DNA of 64,000 nt from CAZBMJ01 sp964493205 (GTDB lineage: Bacteria > Myxococcota > UBA727 > JABDBI01). Shown one piece after another: positions 34,366-43,758 of this stretch (the stretch's first letter is position 1; each line of letters starts with the position of its first letter). Below the pieces are notes generated by a model. That model was not told where the DNA came from and made no database searches. It saw nothing but the letters and a program-made list of their open reading frames with translations. Position numbers and translations under genes: made by a program. Where the stretch lies: the NCBI GenBank assembly GCA_964493205.1, contig CAZBMJ010000001.1, positions 62,001-126,000 on the forward strand, written 5' to 3'.

Positions 34366-35118
34366 TTACATAATTTCCATGAGTTCTTTTTCATCAAAAT
34401 CTATATTGCTATAAACATTTTGAACGTCGTCATTATCTTCTAAGCCTTCTATCATTTCAAATATTTTTTTAGCATTATCAGCAGTTACTTTAACCAAAAT
34501 ATCTGGAATCATTGTTATTTCACTATTTGAGGGATTAAGTTGCGCGGTAATCAAAGCATCTTTAAGCGTTAAATAATTTTCAGGAGCACAAGTAATACTC
34601 ATTATTTCGCCATCATTTTGTAAGTCTTCTAACCCATGATCAAGGCCAAGTTCTAATATTTTATCTTCATTTGGTAGGGTGGCAGATTCTGAATCAAAAA
34701 TTATTTGTCCTTTTTTCTTAAACAAAAATAAAACTGAACCAGGTGCACCAAGGCTACCACCTTTTTTCTGAATAATAGTTCTTACTTCACTTAGAGTACG
34801 ATTGCGATTATCAGTCATGCATTCAACCACTATGGCAACACCTCCTGGAGCGTAGCCTTCATACACAAGTTCTTCTACATCATTGCCACCGCCACCAAGA
34901 CCTTTGCTTATAGCTCTAGTAATATTGTCTTTAGGCATATTTGATGATTTAGCGTCGTCTAAGGCTTTTCTAAGTCTAGGATTGCATCCTGGGTCCTCAC
35001 CTGAAAGTTTTACAGCCAGTGTAATTTCACGAATTATTTTTGTCCATACTTTTGATTTTTTAGCGTCAGCTGCGCCTTTTTTATGTTTTATCTTCGACCA
35101 TTTATTATGTCCAGCCAT
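34366..35118 (-). CDS. yebC: YebC/TACO1 family protein
   Basis: The 250-residue protein starts MAGHNKWSKIKHKKGAADAK and has MPKDNITRAISKGLG and YEGYAPGGVAIVVECMTDN, the YebC signature. Family members have been called transcriptional regulators and, more recently, helpers of translation at difficult sequences. The stop abuts the ruvC start, so they share a transcript. Confidence 0.95.
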   Translation of the reverse strand: MAGHNKWSKIKHKKGAADAKKSKVWTKIIREITLAVKLSGEDPGCNPRLRKALDDAKSSNMPKDNITRAISKGLGGGGNDVEELVYEGYAPGGVAIVVECMTDNRNRTLSEVRTIIQKKGGSLGAPGSVLFLFKKKGQIIFDSESATLPNEDKILELGLDHGLEDLQNDGEIMSITCAPENYLTLKDALITAQLNPSNSEITMIPDILVKVTADNAKKIFEMIEGLEDNDDVQNVYSNIDFDEKELMEIM

Positions 35119-35139
35119 GTAAAAACTCCCACAAAATTT

Positions 35140-36312
35140 TCAATAAGCCAAATAGCAGTAATTTTCCTCTTCATCTATCCCCATTAAATCTTTTCTTTTA
35201 ATGCTATCGCCTTTTTTTGGCGGCCATAAAAATCCATGATATTCATCAAAATATTCACGTTCATTTTTAAAAATACTAATAATCTTTGATTCTTTATCAC
35301 TCATTCCTAAGGACACATGATCAGTTTTAAATATAGTATCATTTTCTTTGTGAAAATTTTTTCCTGTAATAAAAATTTCAGAATTTGCTGGAATTTCTTT
35401 GTTTATATTTACAGTAAAATAATCTATTTTTTTGTAATCTTTTTTGTTTATAATTTCTAAAATTATAGTATCTATAAATAATTCTTTATTGGAGATATTT
35501 TTTATTTTTATAAATTCATATTCATTTTGCTTTTCATCTTTTAAAACTTTTGGATTTATCATTATTTCAGATATTTTTAATGCACTATTTTCTGCTGTTT
35601 TAAAATTTCCATTAAATATTTTAGTATTAGACTGATAATCTGTAGCTGTAATAATAAATTCATAATTAGTATTTGGTGTTAAATTATTAATATGAACTTC
35701 GCACGTAGCTCCAATAGCGTAGCTACATTGATTAAATAAAATATTTTTTCCTTTTTCCCCAATTAAACTAACCTCTAGTGTCACTATGTTGTTAAACCTT
35801 AAATTAAATCTAGCAGAGTTAGACGATATTTTAATAATGGGTTTTCTAAGGCTTATTAAGTGAGGGTCTGGAGAAATTAGTTTAATATCTAGTGGCTTAA
35901 AAATTATTACTTGCTCATCAATGGTTTGTAAATTTTCTATTTCTAATAAAAAATTTTCTGTAGGGATAATATTGGTTTTATCAAATAAATTATTCACTAA
36001 AATTTCTAAATTTTTATTATTATTTGTATGTAAAAAATTATCTATTTTGTAAATAAATTTTTTATTGTTTTTATTGGTAATTTTTATTTGTGATTCAGGT
36101 GTTAATTTAACTGGTCTATCAAAGTTAAGAATAAAGCGGCTTTGTAAATAGGTAACAGCCTCTTCAAAATTGGAGTTTATTAATTTAGGTGTTGGCTGCA
36201 ATGTTTTAGGCTTTTGAGTGCTTGTATGTGCGTGTGCAAAAAAAATACTTTCGTCTATTTCGCTGCAGCCTGCTATGAAAACAATATGTATTATTAGTAT
36301 AGATATTTTCAT
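35140..36312 (-). CDS. Lipoprotein with lamin-tail-like domain
   Basis: A 390-residue protein with a signal ending FIAGC (C16). The middle part contains Ig-like beta segments (FNQCSYAIGATCEVHINNL, TPNTNYEFIITATDY). The C-terminal 150 residues begin LKISEIMINPK and show YEFIKIKNISNKELFIDTII, EIPANSEIFITG and the final WPPKKGDSIKRKD, the pattern of bacterial lamin-tail (LTD) domains. The start overlaps the stop of the HhH gene by one base. An envelope role is likely, but its partner is unknown. Confidence 0.75.
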   Translation of the reverse strand: MKISILIIHIVFIAGCSEIDESIFFAHAHTSTQKPKTLQPTPKLINSNFEEAVTYLQSRFILNFDRPVKLTPESQIKITNKNNKKFIYKIDNFLHTNNNKNLEILVNNLFDKTNIIPTENFLLEIENLQTIDEQVIIFKPLDIKLISPDPHLISLRKPIIKISSNSARFNLRFNNIVTLEVSLIGEKGKNILFNQCSYAIGATCEVHINNLTPNTNYEFIITATDYQSNTKIFNGNFKTAENSALKISEIMINPKVLKDEKQNEYEFIKIKNISNKELFIDTIILEIINKKDYKKIDYFTVNINKEIPANSEIFITGKNFHKENDTIFKTDHVSLGMSDKESKIISIFKNEREYFDEYHGFLWPPKKGDSIKRKDLMGIDEEENYCYLAY

Positions 36313-37112
36313 TATTTTAACTCCCTAATTTTTATGAAATTACTAAATTCATAGTTGCTATAGCTATCTAGTATTGCTTGATTGGTAGTCATTTGATTTT
36401 TTATATTATTTAGTTCTTCTGTTGATTTTGCTTTTTTAGCTAGTTCTATTAAGCTTGTATAAGCAAAGTAATGCTTATGAATTTTTTCTATTAAATCATA
36501 TCGCTGTTCAAGTTTTTTTAGTGTTAAATTAGCCAGAGCTATTTCATCTTCATTAAATATTAACTTATTTAAGTCAAAACTAGCTTTAACACCAAATCCA
36601 TATCCATCAGTTTTTTTTAGTACGGGATCTTTTTTTTGTGTGGATGATTTTTCTTTATCAAAGTCGGCTATTAATGTTAAATTTGGTAAGGCTGCTGAGC
36701 TTCTTAAACGTTTAAAAGCATTTTCGTCTAAGCTTTTTTGTAGGTTTAAATTATTTAGTACTTTTTCTTCTAAATCTTTCAGGGGGATCACTATAAAATT
36801 AGGGATTTCTAATACTTGCTTAGAACTATTTTTTATATATTTTTTTAAAGTTTGTGTGCTCGGTGGTGAAGAAAATGTCACAAGATTTTTAATAAGCTCT
36901 ATTTTGTTTTCGCTTATTCCTTTAATATTCGTAAGCTCTTCAATACTATTAAATTTTTTTTGTTGCCTTTGAGCTATAATCTGTTCTGCAGCTGATTTTC
37001 CTATGCCAGGAAGTAGGGCGATCTGTTCTTTATTTGCTGTATTTAGATCAATTTTTTGCCAAGAAAAAACTTTTATGCAACTTATAAGCATAAACAATAA
37101 AATTATTTTCAT
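36312..37112 (-). CDS. Exported ComEA-like helix-hairpin-helix protein
   Basis: A 266-residue protein with a short N-terminal hydrophobic signal (MKIILLFMLISCIKVFS). Then come two helix-hairpin-helix motifs: KIDLNTANKEQIALLPGIG and FNSIEELTNIKGISENKIE, as in ComEA-type DNA receptors. The remaining 180 residues are not recognisable and rich in charged helices (LTLKKLEQRYDLIEKIHKHY). comEC occurs at 50059 in the same window, so a DNA-uptake role is possible, but the long C-terminal part is unusual. Confidence 0.75.
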   Translation of the reverse strand: MKIILLFMLISCIKVFSWQKIDLNTANKEQIALLPGIGKSAAEQIIAQRQQKKFNSIEELTNIKGISENKIELIKNLVTFSSPPSTQTLKKYIKNSSKQVLEIPNFIVIPLKDLEEKVLNNLNLQKSLDENAFKRLRSSAALPNLTLIADFDKEKSSTQKKDPVLKKTDGYGFGVKASFDLNKLIFNEDEIALANLTLKKLEQRYDLIEKIHKHYFAYTSLIELAKKAKSTEELNNIKNQMTTNQAILDSYSNYEFSNFIKIRELK

Positions 37113-37203
37113 TAAAAATCCCCCTAAAAATAGTTTTAATGCCTAATATAAAATAAAACACTCATAAAAAGAAAGTGAAAGTTTTGTTTTTTTGGCGGCG
37201 CGC

Positions 37204-37506
37204 ATGAAAATTTTTTTTATATTTATTTTAGTTCTTAATACATCATATATAAACGCTCATGATAATCTTGATTATATACTACAAGACATAAATTCTCGTG
37301 CGCATAAGCCTAGTATTTGGTATTTTTTACTACCAGAAACAAGCTTTGGTATAAGTGTGCAAGATAATTATTCTAAGAACGATACAGTGTTTTTTATAAA
37401 TTTATTATGGCAATCAAAAAATATTTCAATGCAAGAACAAGAAAAAATTAAAAATATTGTAATAAGCCATGAGCTTTTAACCCATGGCGAAGTTATGAAA
37501 TATTAG
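37204..37506 (+). CDS. Small secreted protein, unknown function
   Basis: A 100-residue product from ATG 37204, with signal MKIFFIFILVLNTSYINA then HDNLDYILQDINSRAHKP. The TTG at 37192 is an alternative without benefit. No family recognised. Its stop overlaps that of the convergent gene at 37503 by four bases, so both ends are tightly packed and both genes look genuine. Confidence 0.65.
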   Translation: MKIFFIFILVLNTSYINAHDNLDYILQDINSRAHKPSIWYFLLPETSFGISVQDNYSKNDTVFFINLLWQSKNISMQEQEKIKNIVISHELLTHGEVMKY

Positions 37507-38126
37507 TTAAAGCAAGCTTTTTGTTGTACTAAATTATCATAAGAAATTGGTTTTTGTGCTTCGCCAGTTTCCCATGTTTTTACATATTCTCTTATAGTTG
37601 TAGTAATTGATTCATCTTCTACTTCTTCTGTATGGTCAAGTACAATAGTTTCTTTTATTTTTACGTTTCTCATTTCTTCTGCTGCATCTGTTTGCATTAC
37701 TCTTGCAATTACATCGCAATTACTTTCTTGTTGAGAAAAATTTTTATCAGCTTTTTGTGCATAAGCATTATCTTCTATCCATCGTTGCTCACGTTCGCAG
37801 AAAGTTACTTTATTAAGTGGATATTTTTTCTTTGTTTCTGTTCCAGTTTGCCAATTTTTTACTCTACCATTTATAAGTTTGGTAGTAGTAGTTTCTATTA
37901 CAGTGCATTTGAATGCTTTATGAGTAGTTTGTTCGCAGCTTACAAGTCTACTTGATTCTGTAGGTGCATTGCAATTTATAATTTTTGTTATTTTAGGCAT
38001 TTGTTCTAGATAATCTTGGATTTGACTTTGGCTTTGATTAGCTGCATTACTGCCAACTGAACACAAAAGCGCTGCAATTAGTATACCAAAACACTTCTTA
38101 GATAAATTTGAAATAGTAAACATCAT
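37503..38126 (-). CDS. Secreted cysteine-containing protein with an internal repeat
   Basis: A 207-residue protein with a signal ending SVGSNA, giving a mature protein beginning NQSQSQIQDYLEQMP. Two similar units are visible: TTTKLINGRVKNWQTGTETK and SITTTIREYVKTWETGEAQ, each followed by a Pro/Tyr segment and a Cys. Mature Cys residues (about seven) may form disulfides. I recognise no family. ACGAGG lies upstream of the ATG. A 170-base AT-rich gap with no gene separates it from the LysM/M23 gene. Confidence 0.7.
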   Translation of the reverse strand: MMFTISNLSKKCFGILIAALLCSVGSNAANQSQSQIQDYLEQMPKITKIINCNAPTESSRLVSCEQTTHKAFKCTVIETTTTKLINGRVKNWQTGTETKKKYPLNKVTFCEREQRWIEDNAYAQKADKNFSQQESNCDVIARVMQTDAAEEMRNVKIKETIVLDHTEEVEDESITTTIREYVKTWETGEAQKPISYDNLVQQKACFN

Positions 38127-38296
38127 ATATATTAACCTCGTTAATTTTAGTTATCGTGGTTGGTTAACATTGTTAAACATATATGCATTCCAAAAAATGA
38201 TAATTATAATTAAATTTATATTATTATATATGATATTAGCATTAATCTATAACATAATTATTATTGCCCAGATCTATAAACATTAAATAATGAGTT

Positions 38297-38977
38297 TTAT
38301 TCATAATTTAAGAATATTTTTGGGTCTTGTGGCTTTTGGTCAACTCTGACTTGAAAATGTAACATTGGTGTTGGAATGCCGCCTGACTTACCCACAGTTC
38401 CAATTATTTGACCTTTTTTTACCACTTGTTCTGTTTTAACTAACGCAGTATTTAAGTGAGTATAAACAGTTATTAAAGAATTTTTATGTTCAATAATAAC
38501 TAAAAGACCAAATTTTGTGCCATCGTTACCTACAAATAAGACTTTTCCATTTTGAGAGGCTGCTATTTGACTGCCCATTTTAGCTTTTATGGCTATCCCA
38601 TCGTAAGGGTCTTTTTTAGTACGAGAAAAATTTTTGATAATTTGACCATTTTTTACAGGAAATAATAAACATTTTTCAATAGGTTTTGCTTCTTTTTTAG
38701 TTTTTTGTGGTTTACTACGAGATAATATAGCTTTTATTGGTTCTGCTTGAGGGATAAAGATAATTTGTCCAGGTTTAATACTTGAATTTTTTAAGCCATT
38801 TACAAAAATAATTTCGTCGGCACTGACATTATATTTACTAGATATTTGTGCAAGACTATCACGAGGTTTAACTCGATAGTAGCCACCAGCAATGTCACTG
38901 CGCTGTAATTTAGTGCTTAGTGTTACACATCCGCTTAGTAATAAAATTACTACTATATAAAAAACTTTTTTAGTCAT
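38297..38977 (-). CDS. NlpD-like LysM/M23 lipoprotein
   Basis: A 226-residue protein with lipobox LLSGC (C17). A LysM domain follows at about 32-77 (YYRVKPRDSLAQISSKYNVS, KPGQIIFIP). The C-terminal LytM (M23) domain spans about 105-225 and retains YTHLNT and MLHFQVR, but the first zinc-binding HxxxD site is replaced by YDGIAIK. It is probably a non-catalytic activator of cell-wall amidases, as known for NlpD and EnvC. It is alone between genes of unknown function and gshA. Confidence 0.85.
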   Translation of the reverse strand: MTKKVFYIVVILLLSGCVTLSTKLQRSDIAGGYYRVKPRDSLAQISSKYNVSADEIIFVNGLKNSSIKPGQIIFIPQAEPIKAILSRSKPQKTKKEAKPIEKCLLFPVKNGQIIKNFSRTKKDPYDGIAIKAKMGSQIAASQNGKVLFVGNDGTKFGLLVIIEHKNSLITVYTHLNTALVKTEQVVKKGQIIGTVGKSGGIPTPMLHFQVRVDQKPQDPKIFLNYE

Positions 38978-39013
38978 AATTATTATAATAGCAAATATTA
39001 TATAAAATAAAAT

Positions 39014-40387
39014 TTATAAGAAAGGTTTTGATAAAGGTGAAAAATAATTAAATAACCAGCTTTTATTATCTGAATTACTTAAAGAGTGAGTCTTAATCCA
39101 ATCAGCGGCAGTAATATTATTACTAATAAGAGCATTTAATGGTTCCAAGTAGCACTCTTCTGGAGAATTTTTAGTTAATGCTATAAGCTCTTGCCACCAG
39201 TCCCATAAACTTTTTTCTAAAAATTTAGTCCTGCAGCCATTTATAATAACTTCATTATGCATTTTTTCTACATCATTAAAACTAACTAAATTAAATTTAT
39301 TTTCTAATTGTTTAAATATTTTATCGTTATAGAAAAAACACCAAATTAATGCCGATAGGGCGTTAACATAAATTACTGGTAGGCAATCTATACTTCTAAA
39401 TTCAATAAATGGCTTAAGCCTAACTTCTGTAAATATAGTTGACATATGATCAATAAAGTCTCTTGCTGAAGCTTTAAAACCTAAAAAGCCATTGTTAATA
39501 AAATCTCTAAAAGATTTACCAGACATGTCAATATATTGCTCATTACGCCTAATAAAATACATTGGGACATCAAGAACAAATTCTATCCAATGATCATAGG
39601 AAAAATTGGGGGAAAAAACGGCTTTTGGTATACCAGTTCTGTTTTTATCAGTATTTTGCCAGACATGGCCCCTAAAAACAGCTTGATTTACCAGCTTATT
39701 TTCATTAAAAGCACAAGAAGAAAATAGGGCTGAAAACATAGGGGAAAGTATTGCTGCTATGCGCATTTTTTTTGCCATGTCAGCTTCGTTTTCATAATCA
39801 ATATTTATTTGTATGGCACAGGTTCTATACATCATGTCTAAGCCCATACTTCCTACTTTTGGCATATAGTTTTTCATAATACTATAGCGGCTTTTTTTTA
39901 CACGAGCCATTTCTTCTTTGCTAGCCCAAGGTTGAAAACCTAAGGATAAAAGTTTAATACCTAGTTCGTTGGCGCATTGATTAATAAACAAAATTAAATC
40001 GTTAAAAATCTTTATGCATTGAACTAGACTATCTTTTGGTTTAGCTGCTATTTCAAGCTGACCACCTGGTTCTAAAGCTATAATAGTTTCTTTATTCTCT
40101 AAAGCAACTAAATTGCCGTCATCATATATAGGTGATAGCTCATCTCCATATTCAAAAGATTTTTGCATGAGGTGTTTAAAAAGTGTAGCAATACTTAGGC
40201 TACCTTCAAAAGGTAGAGGGGATAAATCATTACTACACACTGCAAACAATTCATATTCAACGCCTATCATAAACTTATTTTTGGGTTTTTGAGCATTTTC
40301 AAAAATTCGTCTAAGGATTTTCGTGTCTGTTATTTCCATGTTCCATGGATCTAAATTTTCTGATGAATAATTGGTAGGTTGACTCAA
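39014..40387 (-). CDS. gshA: Glutamate-cysteine ligase (GCS2 type)
   Basis: First step of glutathione synthesis. The 457-residue protein has MIGVEYELFAVC, ALEPGGQLEIAAKPKDSL, KNYMPKVGSMGLDMMYRT and AIQINIDYENEADM, hallmarks of the plant/alphaproteobacterial type ligase. GTGIPKAVF-like NRTGIPKAVF and EVRLKPFIEFRSIDCLP follow. No gshB is adjacent. The next gene, surE, lies upstream by 10 bases, suggesting co-transcription. Confidence 0.85.
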   Translation of the reverse strand: MSQPTNYSSENLDPWNMEITDTKILRRIFENAQKPKNKFMIGVEYELFAVCSNDLSPLPFEGSLSIATLFKHLMQKSFEYGDELSPIYDDGNLVALENKETIIALEPGGQLEIAAKPKDSLVQCIKIFNDLILFINQCANELGIKLLSLGFQPWASKEEMARVKKSRYSIMKNYMPKVGSMGLDMMYRTCAIQINIDYENEADMAKKMRIAAILSPMFSALFSSCAFNENKLVNQAVFRGHVWQNTDKNRTGIPKAVFSPNFSYDHWIEFVLDVPMYFIRRNEQYIDMSGKSFRDFINNGFLGFKASARDFIDHMSTIFTEVRLKPFIEFRSIDCLPVIYVNALSALIWCFFYNDKIFKQLENKFNLVSFNDVEKMHNEVIINGCRTKFLEKSLWDWWQELIALTKNSPEECYLEPLNALISNNITAADWIKTHSLSNSDNKSWLFNYFSPLSKPFL

Positions 40388-40397
40388 TGTTTTTCCT

Positions 40398-41195
40398 CTA
40401 AATACTTTCTTTGTAAAGAGCTATGGATTTAGCTTTTGTTTTTAATCTTGATAGTTCGTCTAATAAAGAAATTTTTGTCAGGTTTAGTGTTAGCGGAGTA
40501 ACAGAAATCATACCTTGAGCAATAGCTCTGCAGTCAGTACCTGGTAGATCTTGATAACCACTCCAAATGCCTCCAATCCAATAGTATGACATACCCCTCG
40601 GATCGATTCTTTCACTTACTTCTGTGGTGTATTCATGATGGCCTAGATGGGTGATTGCATAATTTTCATGGGTAACTCTTTTAGGAATGTTTACATTAAA
40701 CAATGTTGATTTAGGCCAAGGTTTTGCAAGTAAAGCCTGACAAAAATCAGCTATAAATTCTTTAGTCTTATCAAAATTAAAGCTATGTCGTGAAACTAGT
40801 GATACGGCTACAGAAGTTATACCAAACATAGAAGCTTCCATGGCTGCTGATACGGTACCGGAATAAAACACATCGTACCCTAAATTAGCGCCATGATTTA
40901 TTCCAGAGACCACTAAATCAGGTTTTTCATCTTTTAGCACATGGTGAAGACCCATATAAACCGAATCAGTAGGGGTGCCATCTACACTGTATACTTCCAC
41001 TTCACCAAGTGGTTCTTCTTTGTGAAGCCTTAGGGGCCTATTTAATGAAATTGCATGGCTTATAGCGCTTTGGTCACTAGAGGGCGCTACAATAATAACT
41101 TTAGCAAAAGACGATAAAGCTTCTGCTAATGATTTAATACCTAAAGAAAAATAACCATCGTCGTTGGTTACTAAAATAAGTGGCTTTTTCGCCAT
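40398..41195 (-). CDS. surE: 5'/3'-nucleotidase SurE
   Basis: Survival protein with metal-dependent nucleoside monophosphatase activity. The N-terminal ILVTNDDGYFSLGIKSLAEA gives the metal-binding Asp pair; VAPSSDQSAISHAISLNRPL, DGTPTDSVYMGLHH and SGINHGANLGYDVFYSGTVS are all present. Its 265 residues are normal. It lies 4 bases after the MazG-like gene. Confidence 0.95.
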   Translation of the reverse strand: MAKKPLILVTNDDGYFSLGIKSLAEALSSFAKVIIVAPSSDQSAISHAISLNRPLRLHKEEPLGEVEVYSVDGTPTDSVYMGLHHVLKDEKPDLVVSGINHGANLGYDVFYSGTVSAAMEASMFGITSVAVSLVSRHSFNFDKTKEFIADFCQALLAKPWPKSTLFNVNIPKRVTHENYAITHLGHHEYTTEVSERIDPRGMSYYWIGGIWSGYQDLPGTDCRAIAQGMISVTPLTLNLTKISLLDELSRLKTKAKSIALYKESI

Positions 41196-41199
41196 AATT

Positions 41200-41589
41200 T
41201 TACCTCATTATAACATAGGGGTATTTGCTTAAATACTGGCTTGCCCTTGAATCTTCTGTTGTTTCAACGCTTTTCATAAACACGCTACGTTCAAAACCAC
41301 CATTTTTAAGTTTTTTTTGTCTTTTTATTATATCTATTTCTTCATGGTCAATACATAATTTTTGAGCTAAGGCGTCAATAACTTCTCTAAGATCAGCTAA
41401 TTCTTCAATTATTTGTTGCCTGTCATCAGCATCAAGTACTTCTTTGGCTTCTTCACAGAGTTTTTCTTTTAGGGCCATTATAGAAGATTTTCGATCAAGA
41501 GTTTCTACACAAGGAAAACCTCCTTGTTCTTTGATAATTTCAGGCATACGATCACGAACTAATTTTTCACACTTAAAAGAGTATTTCAT
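41200..41589 (-). CDS. MazG-like nucleotide pyrophosphohydrolase
   Basis: A 129-residue all-alpha protein. LVRDRMPEIIKEQGG and KEKLCEEAKEVLDADDRQQ are followed by IIEELADLREVIDALA, the EExxE...ExxD metal site of the MazG/HisE-like superfamily. It matches the family often labelled phosphoribosyl-ATP pyrophosphohydrolase-like and probably removes non-canonical nucleotides. It sits at the head of a surE-gshA transcript. Confidence 0.82.
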   Translation of the reverse strand: MKYSFKCEKLVRDRMPEIIKEQGGFPCVETLDRKSSIMALKEKLCEEAKEVLDADDRQQIIEELADLREVIDALAQKLCIDHEEIDIIKRQKKLKNGGFERSVFMKSVETTEDSRASQYLSKYPYVIMR

Positions 41590-41655
41590 ATCCAGTCCAT
41601 CAAAATAGTATTTAAGCTACTTTGTCTGGACTAGTATATTTTAGCAATACCATAC

Positions 41656-41970
41656 TCACTGAAATGTATGATTGCTTACCAACCAATCCGAACAACCGTT
41701 TATCATTAGAGAAGCACAATGTTCGCACACATTGGCTAAGTCGTGTTCTGCTAAGGTTGGTTCAAAACTTAACTTAAATGCCTTAGTGTAAAGGCTTAGG
41801 GCATCTTGTTGGTCAAAATTATCATACATTAATTTTTGGCAAACGGGTTCATTTGGACATTGTTTAGTAAATCCCTTGCATTTTTTCACCATTGTTTGAT
41901 AGTAATTTATGCCAAAACCTGTAAGGATAGAACATGTGAAAATAAATACTATGCCTATAATTTTTTTCAT
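41656..41970 (-). CDS. Small exported Cys-rich protein, unknown function
   Basis: A 104-residue protein with an uncleaved or cleaved N-terminal hydrophobic segment MKKIIGIVFIFTCSILTGF. The rest holds paired Cys (KKCKGFTKQCPNEPVCQKL; CEHCASLMINGCSD), suited to disulfides or metal. No family recognised. It is divergent from birA with 74 bases between. Confidence 0.65.
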   Translation of the reverse strand: MKKIIGIVFIFTCSILTGFGINYYQTMVKKCKGFTKQCPNEPVCQKLMYDNFDQQDALSLYTKAFKLSFEPTLAEHDLANVCEHCASLMINGCSDWLVSNHTFQ

Positions 41971-42044
41971 AACCGCTCCTAAGGTGTTAGTAAGCCTAAA
42001 TAAACATTTGGTAACGCAAGTTTATTCCAAAAAAATGATTATTT

Positions 42045-42839
42045 ATGAAAATTAACAATAAAATTAGTGATTTAGCTAAAAATTACCAATGGTTTGAGCA
42101 AATACTTTATTTTGAAGAAGTTGATTCTAGCAATAATTTGGCCTCTAGTATGAGCCAATATTATCCCCAAGGTAGAATAGCTTTTGTCGCTGGAACACAA
42201 AAATCAGGAAAAGGACGATTAGCTAATACTTGGATCTCACCCAAGGGAAATATTTATTTATCTATTTTGCTTGGATCTCATAGCATTCCTCAGAATTTAA
42301 GTATTTTGAGTATGTTGCCAGCTGTTGCTATTATTGAAGCGTTAAAACCATTAGGAATAACATCTTATATAAAGTGGCCAAATGACATTGTTATAAAAGA
42401 TAGTAATAATAAGCAATTAGCATATTTTGGAGAATACCGAAAAATAGGTGGCATTTTAGCTGAAACTACTTTTGAAGTGTCTGGTATAAAATCAGCTGTA
42501 ATTGGTATTGGTATCAATATAGCTTTTAATGAGCAAATAGCCCAAACTGTAGCACATGCAGGATTTTTAGAACAAATTGCTAAAGTTGATTATTTTGATG
42601 TGCTATCAAGTGTTTTGTTAGTAATAGATTCTTATTTATTTAACTTAGAGGACAAAGAAAAAGATATTTTTAACGCGTATGTCACACATTGCATAAGTTT
42701 GGGCAGAGATGTTACTTTTGAACACATGGGCAAAAAAATAACTGGCAAAGCCATAGCCATAAAAACCAGTGGTGCTCTGATTATTAATAACAATGGCGAA
42801 GACTTTTTAGTGAATGCTAAAGAAGTTCATTTTGTTTAA
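42045..42839 (+). CDS. birA: Biotin-protein ligase, catalytic domain only
   Basis: Attaches biotin to carboxyl carrier proteins. The 264-residue product has FVAGTQKSGKGRLANTWISP, then GNIYLSILL, IKWPNDIVIKD and GGILAETTFEV, IGIGINI. It lacks the N-terminal helix-turn-helix of bifunctional BirA, so it should not regulate transcription. Confidence 0.92.
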   Translation: MKINNKISDLAKNYQWFEQILYFEEVDSSNNLASSMSQYYPQGRIAFVAGTQKSGKGRLANTWISPKGNIYLSILLGSHSIPQNLSILSMLPAVAIIEALKPLGITSYIKWPNDIVIKDSNNKQLAYFGEYRKIGGILAETTFEVSGIKSAVIGIGINIAFNEQIAQTVAHAGFLEQIAKVDYFDVLSSVLLVIDSYLFNLEDKEKDIFNAYVTHCISLGRDVTFEHMGKKITGKAIAIKTSGALIINNNGEDFLVNAKEVHFV

Positions 42840-42946
42840 TAACTATTAAATAATAAATATAAAAATTTCTTTTATATTAAAATCAGTTTAATTTCTTATT
42901 TTTTAGATATTTTATTACCTGGCTTAACTTTTTGAGAGTTTGCTTT

Positions 42947-43666
42947 ATGTGTAATATAAAATCTTTAATTATGTTCTTTTTAGCCTTATTGCTTATAGGT
43001 TCTTGCAGTTCTTCTGTTAAACGGGATAAACCTGACTTTTTTGCTTCCTATAATGCTTCAGAAACATCAGAAGAACAGCCGGCAGCAAGTGATGCTGAAG
43101 CGGTAGAAGAAAAAAAAGAAGAAATATCTGAAGAAAAGCCAGAAGAAGTCCAAAAGCAAGATGAAAAAGAGGAAAAAAAAATTTCAAATTCTCCATCTTT
43201 AGGAAGCGATAGAAGAAGCCGTGATAATAGTCCTATTATAGAACCACCAGAAAATTCATTTTTACCAGATGAAGATGGCCCCGGATTACCACTACCTATT
43301 CCCTTTGATGACGAATTGGCTCCAATAGATGTAATACCTAATTTTGGTTCAAGATTTGCAATTTGTGGCAACGGAAAGAGGGAGCCATCAGAACAATGTG
43401 ATGATGGAGATGACGATAATAATAATGGTTGTAATATTATATGCAAGCTACCTTCTTGTGGTAATGGTTTAACTGAAAAAGGTGAAACTTGCGATGATGG
43501 GGCTAACGAATCAGGAGATGGATGCTCTGCTACGTGCCAGTTAGAATATTGTGGTAATGGAACTATAGATTCGAAAGGAGAGGATAAAGAACAGTGTGAT
43601 GATGGTAATAGAAAAAATAATGATGGTTGTTCTATTATTTGCACATACGATACTATTATACCATGA
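42947..43666 (+). CDS. Lipoprotein with Myxococcus-type cysteine-rich repeats
   Basis: Starting at ATG 42947, the signal ends LLLIGSC, a good lipobox. A Glu/Lys-rich linker (residues about 40-75) and a proline/acidic stretch follow. The last 100 residues hold three copies of a repeat CGNGxxExxExCDDGxxxxxDGCxxxC (CGNGKREPSEQCDDGD; CGNGLTEKGETCDDGA; CGNGTIDSKGEDKEQCDDG), the myxo_disulf_rpt/DUF4215 unit. Probably a surface-exposed, disulfide-bonded, cation-binding protein. The TTG at 42932 is an unlikely start. Confidence 0.85.
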   Translation: MCNIKSLIMFFLALLLIGSCSSSVKRDKPDFFASYNASETSEEQPAASDAEAVEEKKEEISEEKPEEVQKQDEKEEKKISNSPSLGSDRRSRDNSPIIEPPENSFLPDEDGPGLPLPIPFDDELAPIDVIPNFGSRFAICGNGKREPSEQCDDGDDDNNNGCNIICKLPSCGNGLTEKGETCDDGANESGDGCSATCQLEYCGNGTIDSKGEDKEQCDDGNRKNNDGCSIICTYDTIIP

Positions 43667-43758
43667 GGATAGTTGCGTGCTTGAAGTTCCTTAAAAATAA
43701 AATATACTAGAGTTATTTAACGTGAGTTTGCTGTTCAAATTGCGTTTTTAGCCCTTTT

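Noticed and set aside
39014..40387. gshA-like gene as an EgtA-type or other carboxylate-amine ligase
   Set aside because: Length and motifs fit the plant/alphaproteobacterial glutamate-cysteine ligase best, and no ergothioneine genes are nearby; some doubt remains.
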